A stretch of 64,000 nt of DNA from SAR202 cluster bacterium bin90 (GTDB lineage: Bacteria > Chloroflexota > Dehalococcoidia > Lucifugimonadales > JADFKI01). Within the stretch, counting starts at the first letter, position 1; every line of letters starts with the position of its first letter. The notes beneath the pieces were generated by a model. That model saw only the letters and a list, made by a program, of their open reading frames with translations, made no database searches and was not told where the DNA came from. The stretch spans positions 85,431 to 149,430 of the forward strand of contig MPND01000002.1 in the NCBI GenBank assembly GCA_002238855.1. The letters run 5' to 3'. Positions 17,592 to 25,825 of the stretch are shown here, in pieces. The position numbers and the translations under genes were made by a program.

Positions 17592-18395
17592 TTGAAAATC
17601 CTGGTTACAAACGACGACGGCGTTGAGGCTCCGGGGCTTTGGAAGATGGCGGGCGCGCTCAAAAGCCTCGGTGAAGTTGTAGTAGCAGCGCCCGACCGCG
17701 ACCAGAGCGGCATAGGCAGCGCAAGAACGCTCCTCGATGTCGTAAAAGTCCGCGAGGTGACGAACCCGCCCATTGAAGGCATCAAGACATTCGCGATAGA
17801 AGGCACACCTGCGGACAGCGCAATTCTCGGACTTGAAATGCTCTCGCCCGGCAAGTTCGACTTCATGCTCTCCGGCATTAACGACGGCTCCAATCTCGGA
17901 ATGGACATCCTCGTATCTGGCACGGTCGGAGCAGCGATACAGGGTTACTACCGCCAGATGCACTCAATCGCAATGTCGGTCGCATCCATCACCAATCTAC
18001 AGTACGACGCCGCTGCAACCACCGCAGCATCGCTCGTCAAGACCATCGCAGCCGACCCTAGCCTTCCGCCGCTCTTCCTCAACGTCAACGTGCCCAACGC
18101 GACCACCGAAGCTATCAAGGGCGCCGAAGTAACCACGCTGGGACCACGCCTATATCTGGAGAACGTCGAACGTGGCAACAACGGCCGCAGGACCTATTAC
18201 TGGATCAAGCACAACAAAATGACCAATCGTCCCGTAACAGAGGACACCGACATCTTCGCCGTGCGCAACAACCGAATAGCTATCTCCGCGGTCAACGCAG
18301 TACTGGAGCCCGACTTCAAGTGCCCAGACCTGCAGCCACTCGCACACGGCGTTATGGCAGCCCTCGGACTCACCAACGGCGTCGGCGCAATTTAA
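17592..18395 (+). CDS. surE: 5'-nucleotidase SurE
   Basis: A 267-residue metal-dependent phosphatase that acts on nucleoside 5'-monophosphates and is linked to stationary-phase survival. It begins KILVTNDDGVEAPG with the metal-binding NDD, then APDRDQSGIG and LSGINDGSNLGMD. The start is a TTG at 17592; AAGGGAG lies upstream. It follows panC by 64 bases and may be in the same transcript. Confidence 0.93.
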   Translation: MKILVTNDDGVEAPGLWKMAGALKSLGEVVVAAPDRDQSGIGSARTLLDVVKVREVTNPPIEGIKTFAIEGTPADSAILGLEMLSPGKFDFMLSGINDGSNLGMDILVSGTVGAAIQGYYRQMHSIAMSVASITNLQYDAAATTAASLVKTIAADPSLPPLFLNVNVPNATTEAIKGAEVTTLGPRLYLENVERGNNGRRTYYWIKHNKMTNRPVTEDTDIFAVRNNRIAISAVNAVLEPDFKCPDLQPLAHGVMAALGLTNGVGAI

Positions 18396-18443
18396 GCGTC
18401 GCAGCGAAACTGAAGTCCAATATACATTCACAAGGAGGAAACC

Positions 18444-18770
18444 ATGATCTACGAATACCGAGTATATGAAACGCTCCCCGGCAGACTCCCAAACATCAAC
18501 GCTCGCTTCCGTGACCACACGATGAAGATCTTCGAGAAGCACGGCATCACCAACGTCGGCTACTTCACCGCAGACGTCGGCGACTACAGCGACCGCCTGA
18601 TTTACATCATCGGCTTTGAAGACGCCGCACACCGCGAGCGCGCCTGGGAAGCCTTCCGCAACGACCCCGAATGGCAGAAAGTCCGCGCCGAGTCAGAAGC
18701 CGACGGCCTCATCGTAAGTCGGGTCTTCAACACCACGCTCACTCCCACGGACTACTCCCCGCTCCAGTAG
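18444..18770 (+). CDS. NIPSNAP-family protein
   Basis: A 108-residue ferredoxin-like alpha-beta barrel protein. The N-terminus MIYEYRVYETLPGRLPNINA and the central FEDAAHRERAWEAFRNDPEW are typical of NIPSNAP domains. A perfect AAGGAGG site precedes the ATG. Bacterial members often accompany catabolic genes, but no reaction is established for this one. Confidence 0.85.
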   Translation: MIYEYRVYETLPGRLPNINARFRDHTMKIFEKHGITNVGYFTADVGDYSDRLIYIIGFEDAAHRERAWEAFRNDPEWQKVRAESEADGLIVSRVFNTTLTPTDYSPLQ

Positions 18771-18838
18771 CCCGGTCCGCGAACTGGCCTGTGAACTAAG
18801 GACGGACGGGGGATGACATTGCTAGACGGTGGACAACC

Positions 18839-19462
18839 ATGAATCCTGTCTCAGAATCCCCCGACCGTCTCCAAAACATCGAACGCCGCACCGAACTGCC
18901 CCTTATGCTGGCATCCTTCGCCCTGATGCCCATCATCACTGGCCTCTATTTCTGGGACCTCAGCGCCGTTGAAACGCGCATCTACACGGTCTTGGAAATC
19001 GCAATCTGGGCGCTCTTCGCCATCATCTTCATCATTAAGCTCGCAATAGCTCCAAGCAAACTTAGCTATCTGCGCCGCAACTGGCCCGAAGCCCTGCTGG
19101 TACTAATTCCAGTCCTCCGACCGCTCAGAATCATTGCCGCGATTATGTTCGTCGTCCGCGACGCCTCCCGTTGGAGGCATCTCGTAACATTTGAAACCCT
19201 CATCGCATACGGCATCGGAATCGTCCTCCTCGCCGCAACCATCGTAACGACCGCCGAGCAGAACGCGGTCGGCGCAAATATCCAGTCCTTCCCAGACGCC
19301 CTCTACTGGTCTCTCGTTACCGTCTCCACCGTCGGCTACGGCGATCATTATCCCGTTACTGTGGTCGGCAAGTTCACCGCGGTAGCCCTCATGTTTTTCG
19401 GCATCGGCATCTTCGCCGGCATTGTTGCTGCGATTGTCTCCGCTTTCAGCGATTCCAGGTGA
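18839..19462 (+). CDS. Voltage-gated-type potassium channel
   Basis: A 207-residue membrane protein with about six hydrophobic segments. The pore loop carries the selectivity filter TVSTVGYGDHYP near residue 160, and an S4-like segment with spaced arginines (RPLRIIAAIMFVVRDASRWR) comes before. No RCK or cyclic-nucleotide domain follows. It probably conducts K+ across the cytoplasmic membrane. It overlaps no other gene and precedes the thiolase by about 190 bases. Confidence 0.85.
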   Translation: MNPVSESPDRLQNIERRTELPLMLASFALMPIITGLYFWDLSAVETRIYTVLEIAIWALFAIIFIIKLAIAPSKLSYLRRNWPEALLVLIPVLRPLRIIAAIMFVVRDASRWRHLVTFETLIAYGIGIVLLAATIVTTAEQNAVGANIQSFPDALYWSLVTVSTVGYGDHYPVTVVGKFTAVALMFFGIGIFAGIVAAIVSAFSDSR

Positions 19463-19649
19463 CCGCCCTACATCCCTATTGCCCACAAGCTCCTCGACTT
19501 CCATCGCCCACACAACACATTATCCCTACATTAACTTGCCTTAAATCACGGCAAGGGTGTATCCTGTTTGGCGGCGTTTGGCGCATAGCGCCCGCCTCAA
19601 TACTAAGGACTGCAACACCGCAGAAACCACACGGGAGGTGCCATATAAG

Positions 19650-20792
19650 ATGGCCGATTTGAGCAAGTCGGTTGCCATTGTTGGAGTGGCAGAATCCGAC
19701 GAAATTGGAAGAGTTGAAAAGTCCAACCTTCAGCTTCACGCTGAGGCCGCGTACAATGCCCTAGAAGATGCCGGGCTGTCAATGAGCGATGTGAACGGTC
19801 TTATGACCGCCGGCACCTCAACGATAAACCTCGGCGAGTACTTGGGCATAAACCCGACATATACCGACACGACAGCCGTTGGCGGCTCGTCATTCATCAT
19901 ACACATCGCGCACGCCGTAGCCGCAATCAACGCTGGCTATTGCGACACGGTGCTAGTGACCCACGGCGAGGCAGGACGCAGCGCCCGTTCTCGCGCAGGC
20001 GGCAACGCCTCCGACGCCGGCCCGCAGTACGAGACCCCTTACGGTTTCATCGGCGCCCCCATCAACTACGCGATGGCTGCACGCCGCTACATGCACATGT
20101 ACGGCGAGCGCAGGGTGCGTCAGGGCATGGCTGAGGTTGCGGTCGCAACACGCAAGTGGGCGAACCTCAATCCAAAGGCGTATTTCCAGGACACTCCGAT
20201 GTCCTTCGACGACTACCATAACTCGCGCTGGATTGCCTGGCCGTTCCACCTGCCCGATTGCTGCTTGGTGACGGACGCAGGCGGCGCCTATGTCGTGACC
20301 ACGCCCGAAAGAGCGCGCGACCTGCCCAAAGCGCCGGTTTACGTTCTCGGAGCGGCAGAAGGCCACGACCACGGCATATTGAGCCAGATGAAGAACCTGA
20401 CACGCACCTGGGCGCGCTACTCCGGCCCGGCAGCGCTGCAGATGGCTGGCGTAACCCATGACGACATAGACCTCGCCATGATTTACGACTCCTTCACCTA
20501 CACCGTGCTGGCGACGCTTGAGAGCCTTGGATACTGCGAACCCGGCGAGGGGCCCGATTTCGTGGCGAACCAGCGCACTGCTCCCGGCGGTGACTTCGCT
20601 ATGAACACCAGCGGCGGCGGCCTGTCCTACACCCACTCCGGCATGTACGGCATGTTCCTAGTGCTGGAGGCAGTGCGGCAGCTCCGCGGCGAGACCGGCG
20701 AGCGACAACTCGACGATCCCAAGCTCTGCCTCATCAACGGCACCGGCGGCTCCCTGTCATCCACAGGCACCGTCGTCTTGGGCGTTGACTAA
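19650..20792 (+). CDS. Thiolase-family protein (SCP-x/acetyl-CoA acetyltransferase type)
   Basis: A 380-residue thiolase-like protein. It begins VAIVGVAESDEIGR and ends FAMNTSGGGLSYTHSGMYGM and CLINGTGGSLSSTGTVVLG, typical of the SCP-x-like thiolase group that works with a DUF35/OB-fold partner. The usual N-terminal catalytic cysteine is not seen (the region near GGSSFIIHIAHAV lacks it), as in many of these partners. The ATG at 19650 has GGGAGGTG upstream. An inverted repeat CTTGCC/GGCAAG at 19535-19555 lies in the leader. The DUF35 gene follows at 20889. Confidence 0.85.
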   Translation: MADLSKSVAIVGVAESDEIGRVEKSNLQLHAEAAYNALEDAGLSMSDVNGLMTAGTSTINLGEYLGINPTYTDTTAVGGSSFIIHIAHAVAAINAGYCDTVLVTHGEAGRSARSRAGGNASDAGPQYETPYGFIGAPINYAMAARRYMHMYGERRVRQGMAEVAVATRKWANLNPKAYFQDTPMSFDDYHNSRWIAWPFHLPDCCLVTDAGGAYVVTTPERARDLPKAPVYVLGAAEGHDHGILSQMKNLTRTWARYSGPAALQMAGVTHDDIDLAMIYDSFTYTVLATLESLGYCEPGEGPDFVANQRTAPGGDFAMNTSGGGLSYTHSGMYGMFLVLEAVRQLRGETGERQLDDPKLCLINGTGGSLSSTGTVVLGVD

Positions 20793-20812
20793 TATATGTT
20801 TCAAAGTTCCTT

Positions 20813-20846
20813 CCCCCTTGACGGGGGAAGGTTAGGATGGGGGTGA
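20813..20846 (+). repeat. Dispersed GC-rich repeat, family A, copy 2
   Basis: CCCCCTTGACGGGGG followed by AAGGTTAGGATGGGGGTGA. Nearly identical to the copies at 14817 and 25113. It lies between the thiolase and the DUF35 gene, in the space where they would be co-transcribed. Confidence 0.85.
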
Positions 20847-20888
20847 GTTATTTGCCCGCCCCTATGCAGAAAACTCAGGAGAATATGA

Positions 20889-21305
20889 ATGACGCAAGCA
20901 TACATTAAGCCGCTGCCTACACCGCAGGTCGAGTCCGACGTGTACTGGCAGAAGGCAAAGGAACACGAGCTCTGGCTGCGCTACGACAACGACGCCCAGC
21001 AGTATTACTTCTATCCGCGTGATATCTCCCCAATCACATTCTCGCGCAACACCGAATGGCGACAGGTAAGCGGGCGGGCGACCCTCTACACCTACGCCAT
21101 CGTCCATCGCGCGCCGCACCCTGGATTTGTAGGCGATGTCCCCTTCGTAACGGCTATGGTGGAACTCGAAGAGGGCCCCATAATGCCCACCAACATCGTC
21201 ATGGACGACCCCACACCGGAGAAGTTGGTCATCGGCATGCCTCTGGAGGTAGTGTTCGAGGACGTCACTGACGAAATCAGCCTCCCCAAATTCAAGCCCG
21301 CCTAA
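20889..21305 (+). CDS. DUF35/OB-fold protein without zinc-ribbon cysteines
   Basis: A 138-residue acyl-CoA-associated OB-fold protein, the usual partner of SCP-x-type thiolases. The OB part (SGRATLYTYAIVHRAPHPGF to GMPLEVVFEDV) is clear. The N-terminal rubredoxin-like ribbon normally carries two CxxC pairs, but here the aligned stretch YDNDAQQYYFYPRDISPI has none, and the whole protein has no cysteine. So it probably binds no zinc. Role in acyl-CoA or ketoacyl-CoA processing is inferred from the family and the neighbour. Confidence 0.8.
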   Translation: MTQAYIKPLPTPQVESDVYWQKAKEHELWLRYDNDAQQYYFYPRDISPITFSRNTEWRQVSGRATLYTYAIVHRAPHPGFVGDVPFVTAMVELEEGPIMPTNIVMDDPTPEKLVIGMPLEVVFEDVTDEISLPKFKPA

Positions 21306-21329
21306 CCCCACGCGAGGTAGATAAGAACA

Positions 21330-21370
21330 AAGAAGAGGGCTGGCAGTCGTTGACTACCAGCCCTCTTCTT
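21330..21370. terminator. Bidirectional terminator after the DUF35 gene
   Basis: AAGAAGAGGGCTGG (21330-21343) pairs perfectly with CCAGCCCTCTTCTT (21357-21370); AGTC/GACT inside extends the stem. It separates two convergent genes. The arms give A-rich and T-rich ends on both strands. Confidence 0.8.
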
Positions 21371-21401
21371 GCGTTACTTTCTATGCGTACAGTTAGTGCT
21401 G

Positions 21402-21716
21402 TTAGTCCCCACACTCACCGCAGTCGCACATTTTCCGCAATATCTCGAACGGATATATCCCAGTGTAATGTGTGTCGCTCCATAGGAATTGCAACGCGTA
21501 CCGACCGATTGGCAGATAGTCCTCCGCTTTGATGTTGGCGTCCACAGTCGCCGGGTCCAGAATTTGTCGCTGCGTCCACTCCTCCACGCACTCCGCGCAC
21601 GCGCAGTTCACGCGAAGGTACTTGCCCGTGTAAAAGCTCTCATGGCCGTCTTTCCATACGATTCTGACGCCCTCATCCGAAAGCTCCACTCTATCTACGC
21701 CCAATTCCGTAACCAT
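21402..21716 (-). CDS. DUF971 domain protein
   Basis: A 104-residue protein of DUF971, the domain found at the N-terminus of gamma-butyrobetaine hydroxylase and beside Mrp/ApbC iron-sulfur carriers. The conserved YTGKYLRVNCACAECVEEWT and the later IGRYALQFLWSDTHYTGIYP are present, and it ends with a Cys cluster CDCGECGD. A zinc or iron-sulfur binding role is likely but not proven. Confidence 0.85.
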   Translation of the reverse strand: MVTELGVDRVELSDEGVRIVWKDGHESFYTGKYLRVNCACAECVEEWTQRQILDPATVDANIKAEDYLPIGRYALQFLWSDTHYTGIYPFEILRKMCDCGECGD

Positions 21717-21798
21717 GCCACAAGCCTCTAACTATTGTCTCCGATATTCATCAGCAACGATCCCATCTAACCGCATGCTTTCCACTTAACGCTGACAG

Positions 21799-22755
21799 CT
21801 AACTCTGCTTTATCAGCTTCTGCATGGAGCGCAGCTCCTGCGGCGGGTCCATCCTGCTTCCATAGTCCGCGTATGACACTTCAGCAACATAGATGTCGCC
21901 CTTGGAGTCAACTGCAATGCCGTGCGGCGAGTAGAACCTTCCCGGCTCGTCCCCATAAGTCTGCGTACCGAGCCTCGCAAGCCGGTTGCCCTGCGTGTCG
22001 AATATGCTCACTCGCGGCCCAAGCTGCGTGCCCATCCTGTTCGGATTGATGCCGGAGAAGTACTCCCCAACATAGATCAGTTCCCGGTCGCCCTTCGTAT
22101 CGAGGTAAAGGCAAGCCGCCCGCGACAAGTTAATCCACTGCGCCTCGAACTTCCCTTCCGGGCTGAAGATCTGTATGCGGTGGTTCTCCCGGTCTGCCAC
22201 ATACACCCAGCCGTCCTTGTCCACTCCCACGTAGTGGACGATGTTGAACTGTCCCGGGTCATTCCCCGACTCGCCCCAGGAGAACAGGTGCTTGCCATCA
22301 GGCGAATACTTATGCACCGCTGCGTTGGTGTATCCATCTCCCACATAGAAATCGCCATTTCGCGGGTCGAACGCCACATGCGACGGCGCGTTGAACGGCT
22401 TGCCGCTCATAGGCGGTGACGGCTGACCCGGCGTGCCTATCGTCATCAGGACTTCGCCATGTGGCGACATCTTCCGCACCGTGTGGTCACCATTGTCCAC
22501 GCACCACAGGTTGTCATCAGGACCCACAGTCACACCGTGCGGGTTCGTGAATATGCCGTGCCCCCAAGTGTGCTGCACATTGCCCTCTGTGTCGAAGACG
22601 ATCATAGGGTGCGTGCCGCGATTGAACACATAAACATTGTCGTACGCATCCACATCCACAGCAGTGGCTTCCTTATAGGTCGCGCCCTCCGGCAAATTGC
22701 CCCAGTCCTCGCCTGAGACTTCGTAAACCCAGTCGCCAGATCCCAGCAGTACCAT
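21799..22755 (-). CDS. NHL-repeat beta-propeller protein
   Basis: A 318-residue protein with at least five NHL/YWTD-like repeats: NPHGVTVGPDDNLWCVDNGD, APSHVAFDPRNGDFYVGDG, NIVHYVGVDKDGWVYVADRE, SPHGIAVDSKGDIYVAEVS. It resembles peptidyl-alpha-hydroxyglycine lyase-like and strictosidine synthase-like propellers. No signal peptide is apparent. GGAGG lies eight bases before the ATG. Substrate or partner unknown. Confidence 0.82.
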   Translation of the reverse strand: MVLLGSGDWVYEVSGEDWGNLPEGATYKEATAVDVDAYDNVYVFNRGTHPMIVFDTEGNVQHTWGHGIFTNPHGVTVGPDDNLWCVDNGDHTVRKMSPHGEVLMTIGTPGQPSPPMSGKPFNAPSHVAFDPRNGDFYVGDGYTNAAVHKYSPDGKHLFSWGESGNDPGQFNIVHYVGVDKDGWVYVADRENHRIQIFSPEGKFEAQWINLSRAACLYLDTKGDRELIYVGEYFSGINPNRMGTQLGPRVSIFDTQGNRLARLGTQTYGDEPGRFYSPHGIAVDSKGDIYVAEVSYADYGSRMDPPQELRSMQKLIKQS

Positions 22756-22886
22756 CGTCGTTTCCTCCGTCTGTTAGGTGTTGCCTCTGTAAGGTGTTAA
22801 TCGAACAATTCAGCGCCGACTCGAATCGGCTCACCAGATGGTAACAGCCACCTGCCCCATGCACAAGAACTGCTCACCTCTGCATC

Positions 22887-22914
22887 TTGACCCCTCTCGC
22901 ATTGAGCATATAAT
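22887..22914 (+). promoter_or_regulatory. Promoter of the second aminotransferase
   Basis: TTGACC (22887-22892) and a consensus TATAAT (22909-22914) are 16 bases apart. The start would lie near 22921, giving a leader of about 60 bases before the ATG at 22984. Confidence 0.6.
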
Positions 22915-22983
22915 ACTGGCAATCGCATCAAGTCTCACCGACCTGATACCCACCCGCAGGCATTTGCGAAAGGGAGTGTAGCT

Positions 22984-24318
22984 ATGGCAACCATCGAAGA
23001 ACGCTATAACGAGATGTTTGGCAAGTCGATTGAATGGTACGAAAGAGGCAAGTCCCTGTTTGCAGGCGGCATTACTCACCAGACGCGTTTCACCTCTCCC
23101 TTCCCCGCATACATCGACCACGCTGAGGGCCCATACAAGTACGATGTTGACGAGAACCAGATTATTGACTATGTGATGGGCAACGGCAGCCTCCTGATGG
23201 GTCACAGCAAGCCCGAGATTATCGAGGCCGTCAGGGAACAGGCCGGCAGAGGAACCCATGTGGGCGGCGCATCCACCCACGAAGTGCGCTACGCCGAGGC
23301 TGTCAAGCGCCTTGTGCCTTCGCTTGAGCGCGTCCGCTTCACCGCATCCGGCACCGAGTCAACCTATCTCGCTCTCAGGCTGGCACGCGCCTTCACCGGA
23401 AAGACCAAGATAATCAAGTTCCACGAGCACTTCCACGGCTGGCACGACTATGTCACGCCCGAATCCGGCCAGGCTCTCGGCGGCGTTCCCAAGGAAGTCC
23501 TCGACACCGTAATAGTCGCCCCGGTGGACATCGCCGCAGTCGATGCCATCCTTACGAACGACAACGACGTCGCAGCCGTGATCGTCGAGTGCAACGGCGC
23601 TCACTATGGCACATTCCCATTGCAGAACCCGCAGTTCCTTCACGACCTGCAGGACCTCGCAAGGCGGCATGGCGTCCTGTTCATTATGGACGAGGTGATA
23701 ACGGGATTCCGCCTCTCACCCGGCGGCGCGCAGGTCCGCTGGGGACTCGAACCCGACCTTACGACAATGGCAAAGATTATCGCGGGCGGTCAGCCCGGCG
23801 CCGCTGTCGGCGGCAGGGCAGACATTATGGAGCTTATGGCGTTCCAAAACGACCCCGAATGGGACAACCATCTCAGAGTAGCCCAGGGCGGAACTTACAA
23901 CGCCCAGCCCGTCACGGCAGCGGCAGGCATCGCCGCCCTCGAAGCAATCGCCAACGAGGGCATCAACGCCAGGGCGGACGCAATGTCGGAACGCCTCAAG
24001 GAAGGCCTGAACGCGGCATTCATTCAGAACGAAGTCACAGGCCACGCGCACGGCATCTCTTCGATCATTCACGTCAACTTCGGTGCCGACTGCAACTGCG
24101 ACCGCGACATCTGCAACATGCCATACCAGCAGATCTACGACACCATGCCGGCGGAAATGACACGCTCCCTGCGCCGCGCGATGCTCGTCAACGGCGTGGA
24201 CATGATGGGCGGCAGAGCCTTCATAGTCTCGTCATCCCACGACGAAGATGTCATAGACCGCACGACCGCTGCCTTCTCGCAGTCCCTCAAAGACCTGCGC
24301 GCCGAAGGCGAGCTGTAA
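22984..24318 (+). CDS. Class III PLP aminotransferase, glutamate-1-semialdehyde aminomutase-like
   Basis: A 444-residue homologue of 2445..3779 with the same length. Motifs are RFTASGTESTYLALRLARAF, HEHFHGWHDYV, VLFIMDEVITGFRLSPGG and the lysine region TMAKIIAGGQPGAAVGGR. It shares HFHGW with the other copy rather than the usual HemL sequence. A small insert with clustered cysteines (DCNCDRDIC, residues about 365-375) is specific to this copy and might bind a metal. Substrate unknown. It is followed 30 bases later by an SDR gene, likely one operon. Confidence 0.88.
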   Translation: MATIEERYNEMFGKSIEWYERGKSLFAGGITHQTRFTSPFPAYIDHAEGPYKYDVDENQIIDYVMGNGSLLMGHSKPEIIEAVREQAGRGTHVGGASTHEVRYAEAVKRLVPSLERVRFTASGTESTYLALRLARAFTGKTKIIKFHEHFHGWHDYVTPESGQALGGVPKEVLDTVIVAPVDIAAVDAILTNDNDVAAVIVECNGAHYGTFPLQNPQFLHDLQDLARRHGVLFIMDEVITGFRLSPGGAQVRWGLEPDLTTMAKIIAGGQPGAAVGGRADIMELMAFQNDPEWDNHLRVAQGGTYNAQPVTAAAGIAALEAIANEGINARADAMSERLKEGLNAAFIQNEVTGHAHGISSIIHVNFGADCNCDRDICNMPYQQIYDTMPAEMTRSLRRAMLVNGVDMMGGRAFIVSSSHDEDVIDRTTAAFSQSLKDLRAEGEL

Positions 24319-24347
24319 TTGTTGATAGAATAGATTCAGGAGTATAC

Positions 24348-25097
24348 ATGACGCGCTTTGAACAACAGGTCGCAATAGTAACAGGAGCCGCAACCGGCAT
24401 AGGCTACGGCATCGCCCGCCGTCTCGCTTCCGAAGGCGCGCGCCTCGTCATGGTTGACATCGACGGCGACCTCGGCGAACAATCAGCCAGCGAAATGTCG
24501 GCCCGCGGCAGCGACACCCGCCTCGTGGTCGGCGACGTCTCCGAGCAGTCCACCGCCGAAGCCGCCGTCCAATCCGCTCTAGACACATGGGGACGCATCG
24601 ACATCCTCGTGAACAACGCCGGCATCACTGGCATCGACGGCGGCATCTGGGAACTCCCCCTAGAAGAGATGGACCGCGTCTATCGCATCAACCTGCGTGG
24701 CGTATTCGCGTTCTGCCATTCGGTCATTCCGCACATGATCGACCGCGACTACGGCCGCATCGTCAACATCGCCTCCATCGCCGGCAAGGAGGGCAATCCC
24801 CGCATGGTGCCCTACTCCGCCACCAAAGCCGCCGTAATCGGCCTCACCAAGTCCGTCGGCAAGGAACTCGCCAAGACCGGCGTCCGCGTCAACTGCGTAA
24901 CGCCCGCCGTCGTCCACACCCGCATCCTCGACGAGCTCACGCCCGAGCAGGTCAGCTACATGGTCGAGCGCATCCCAATCGGACGCACCGGCGAAATCAA
25001 CGAGATAGCCGCCCTTGTCGCCTGGCTCGCCTCTGAAGAATGCTCATTCAGCACAGGCGGTGTCTTCGACATCAGCGGCGGCAGAGCCACTTACTAA
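24348..25097 (+). CDS. Short-chain dehydrogenase/reductase
   Basis: A 249-residue classical SDR. It has the cofactor motif VTGAATGIGYGIARRLA, NNAG, the catalytic Ser in IVNIASIAGKEG, and YSATK with Tyr and Lys. An Asp after beta-2 (VMVDIDGD) favours NAD over NADP. The ATG at 24348 with CAGGAG upstream is preferred; the same frame is open far upstream across the aminotransferase, but that part is a shadow. Probably oxidises or reduces the product of the neighbouring aminotransferase. Confidence 0.9.
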   Translation: MTRFEQQVAIVTGAATGIGYGIARRLASEGARLVMVDIDGDLGEQSASEMSARGSDTRLVVGDVSEQSTAEAAVQSALDTWGRIDILVNNAGITGIDGGIWELPLEEMDRVYRINLRGVFAFCHSVIPHMIDRDYGRIVNIASIAGKEGNPRMVPYSATKAAVIGLTKSVGKELAKTGVRVNCVTPAVVHTRILDELTPEQVSYMVERIPIGRTGEINEIAALVAWLASEECSFSTGGVFDISGGRATY

Positions 25098-25110
25098 CCG
25101 CCTTAAGTCC

Positions 25111-25176
25111 CCTCCCCCTTGACGGGGGAAGGCTAGGATGGGGGTGAAATTCCCTATCTATCCTGTCCATCGATGT
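25111..25176 (+). repeat. Dispersed GC-rich repeat, family A, copy 3, with conserved tail
   Basis: CCTCCCCCTTGACGGGGG, then AAGGCTAGGATGGGGGTGA, then after a short gap ATCCTGTCCATCGATGT at 25160-25176. The last 17 bases recur with two changes at 29317-29333 behind a family B copy, so repeat and tail travel together. Confidence 0.75.
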
Positions 25177-25198
25177 GAATTACCGAAAGGAACAAAAG

Positions 25199-25753
25199 AT
25201 GCCATGGATTCGTGAGGCCGAAGAACGCCTGCACTGGGCGAATGTCATAAACATTATGTCCATCAACCCGAAGGCAATGCAGGCCGTCAGTGACCTGAAC
25301 AACGCCATTACATTCGGCTCGTCCGCGCTCACCCGCACTCAGGAGGAGGCAATAGCCACCGCCGTCTCCGTTCAGAACGAATGCCGCTTCTGAACGATGG
25401 CACACGGGGAGTTTCTCCGTCACGCCTCCGACGATCCCGAGCTGGCAAGCCACGTCATGCACGACTACCGCAAGGCCGACCTTGACCCGCAGACACGCGC
25501 TATGCTCGACTACGCCACCAAACTCACCCGCGAGCCGACCAGCATGCAAGAGTCCGATGTCATAAAGCTGCGAGAGCACGGACTCTCCGACGAGCAGATT
25601 CTCTCGGTCTGCCTGATTGCCTGCACCTTCAATTTCATGACCCGGCTGGCAGACGGCTTGGGCGTCGAAGTGCCCGAAGAGCGCCAGAAGTATGTGGAAA
25701 CATGGCTGGACAGCCCCGCCCGCAACCAGCAATGGCTCATGAAACAGAAATGA
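25199..25753 (+). CDS. AhpD-like peroxidase-related selenoprotein (in-frame TGA read as Sec65)
   Basis: Two reading frames, 25199-25390 and 25394-25753, are in the same phase and joined only by TGA at 25391-25393. Together they give a 184-residue protein matching the carboxymuconolactone decarboxylase/AhpD peroxidase-related family end to end (AIATAVSVQNEC, AHGEFLR, DPQTRAMLDYATKLTREP, NFMTRLADGLGVEVP). The TGA falls exactly at the second cysteine of the redox motif: Cys62-x-x-U65-x3-His69, as in AhpD CxxCxxxH. A hairpin with the spacing of a bacterial SECIS follows. AAAGGA lies eight bases before the ATG. A nonsense mutation or sequencing error (TGC or TGT to TGA) is the alternative. No selA, selB, selC or selD is in this window. 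Confidence 0.8.
25399..25426 (+). promoter_or_regulatory. SECIS-like hairpin after the in-frame TGA
   Basis: ACGGGGA (25404-25410) pairs with TCTCCGT (25414-25420), seven pairs with one G-U, closing a loop GTT; an outer GGC/GCC (25399-25401, 25424-25426) extends it. The loop begins with G and starts 17 bases after the TGA, close to the 18 of E. coli fdhF. These are the known requirements of bacterial SECIS elements, which bind SelB. Seen by eye; no folding energy was computed. Confidence 0.6.
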
Positions 25754-25825
25754 CGAACAGCTCACGCTCTGTTGGGGAAAGTTCAAATGGGGGCAAAATC
25801 CCAATCTGAATACGACGCCTGCCGC

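Noticed and set aside
23589..25097. A long open frame of about 500 codons ending with the SDR gene
   Set aside because: The first part overlaps the aminotransferase in another frame and reads as an Arg/His/Pro-rich shadow. The SDR homology begins at 24348 with a ribosome site.
25391..25397. Two separate genes, a short protein ending at the TGA and a second starting at the ATG at 25397
   Set aside because: The second frame has no ribosome site and starts inside the conserved AhpD motif, while the first ends before it. Both parts align with one protein family in the same frame.
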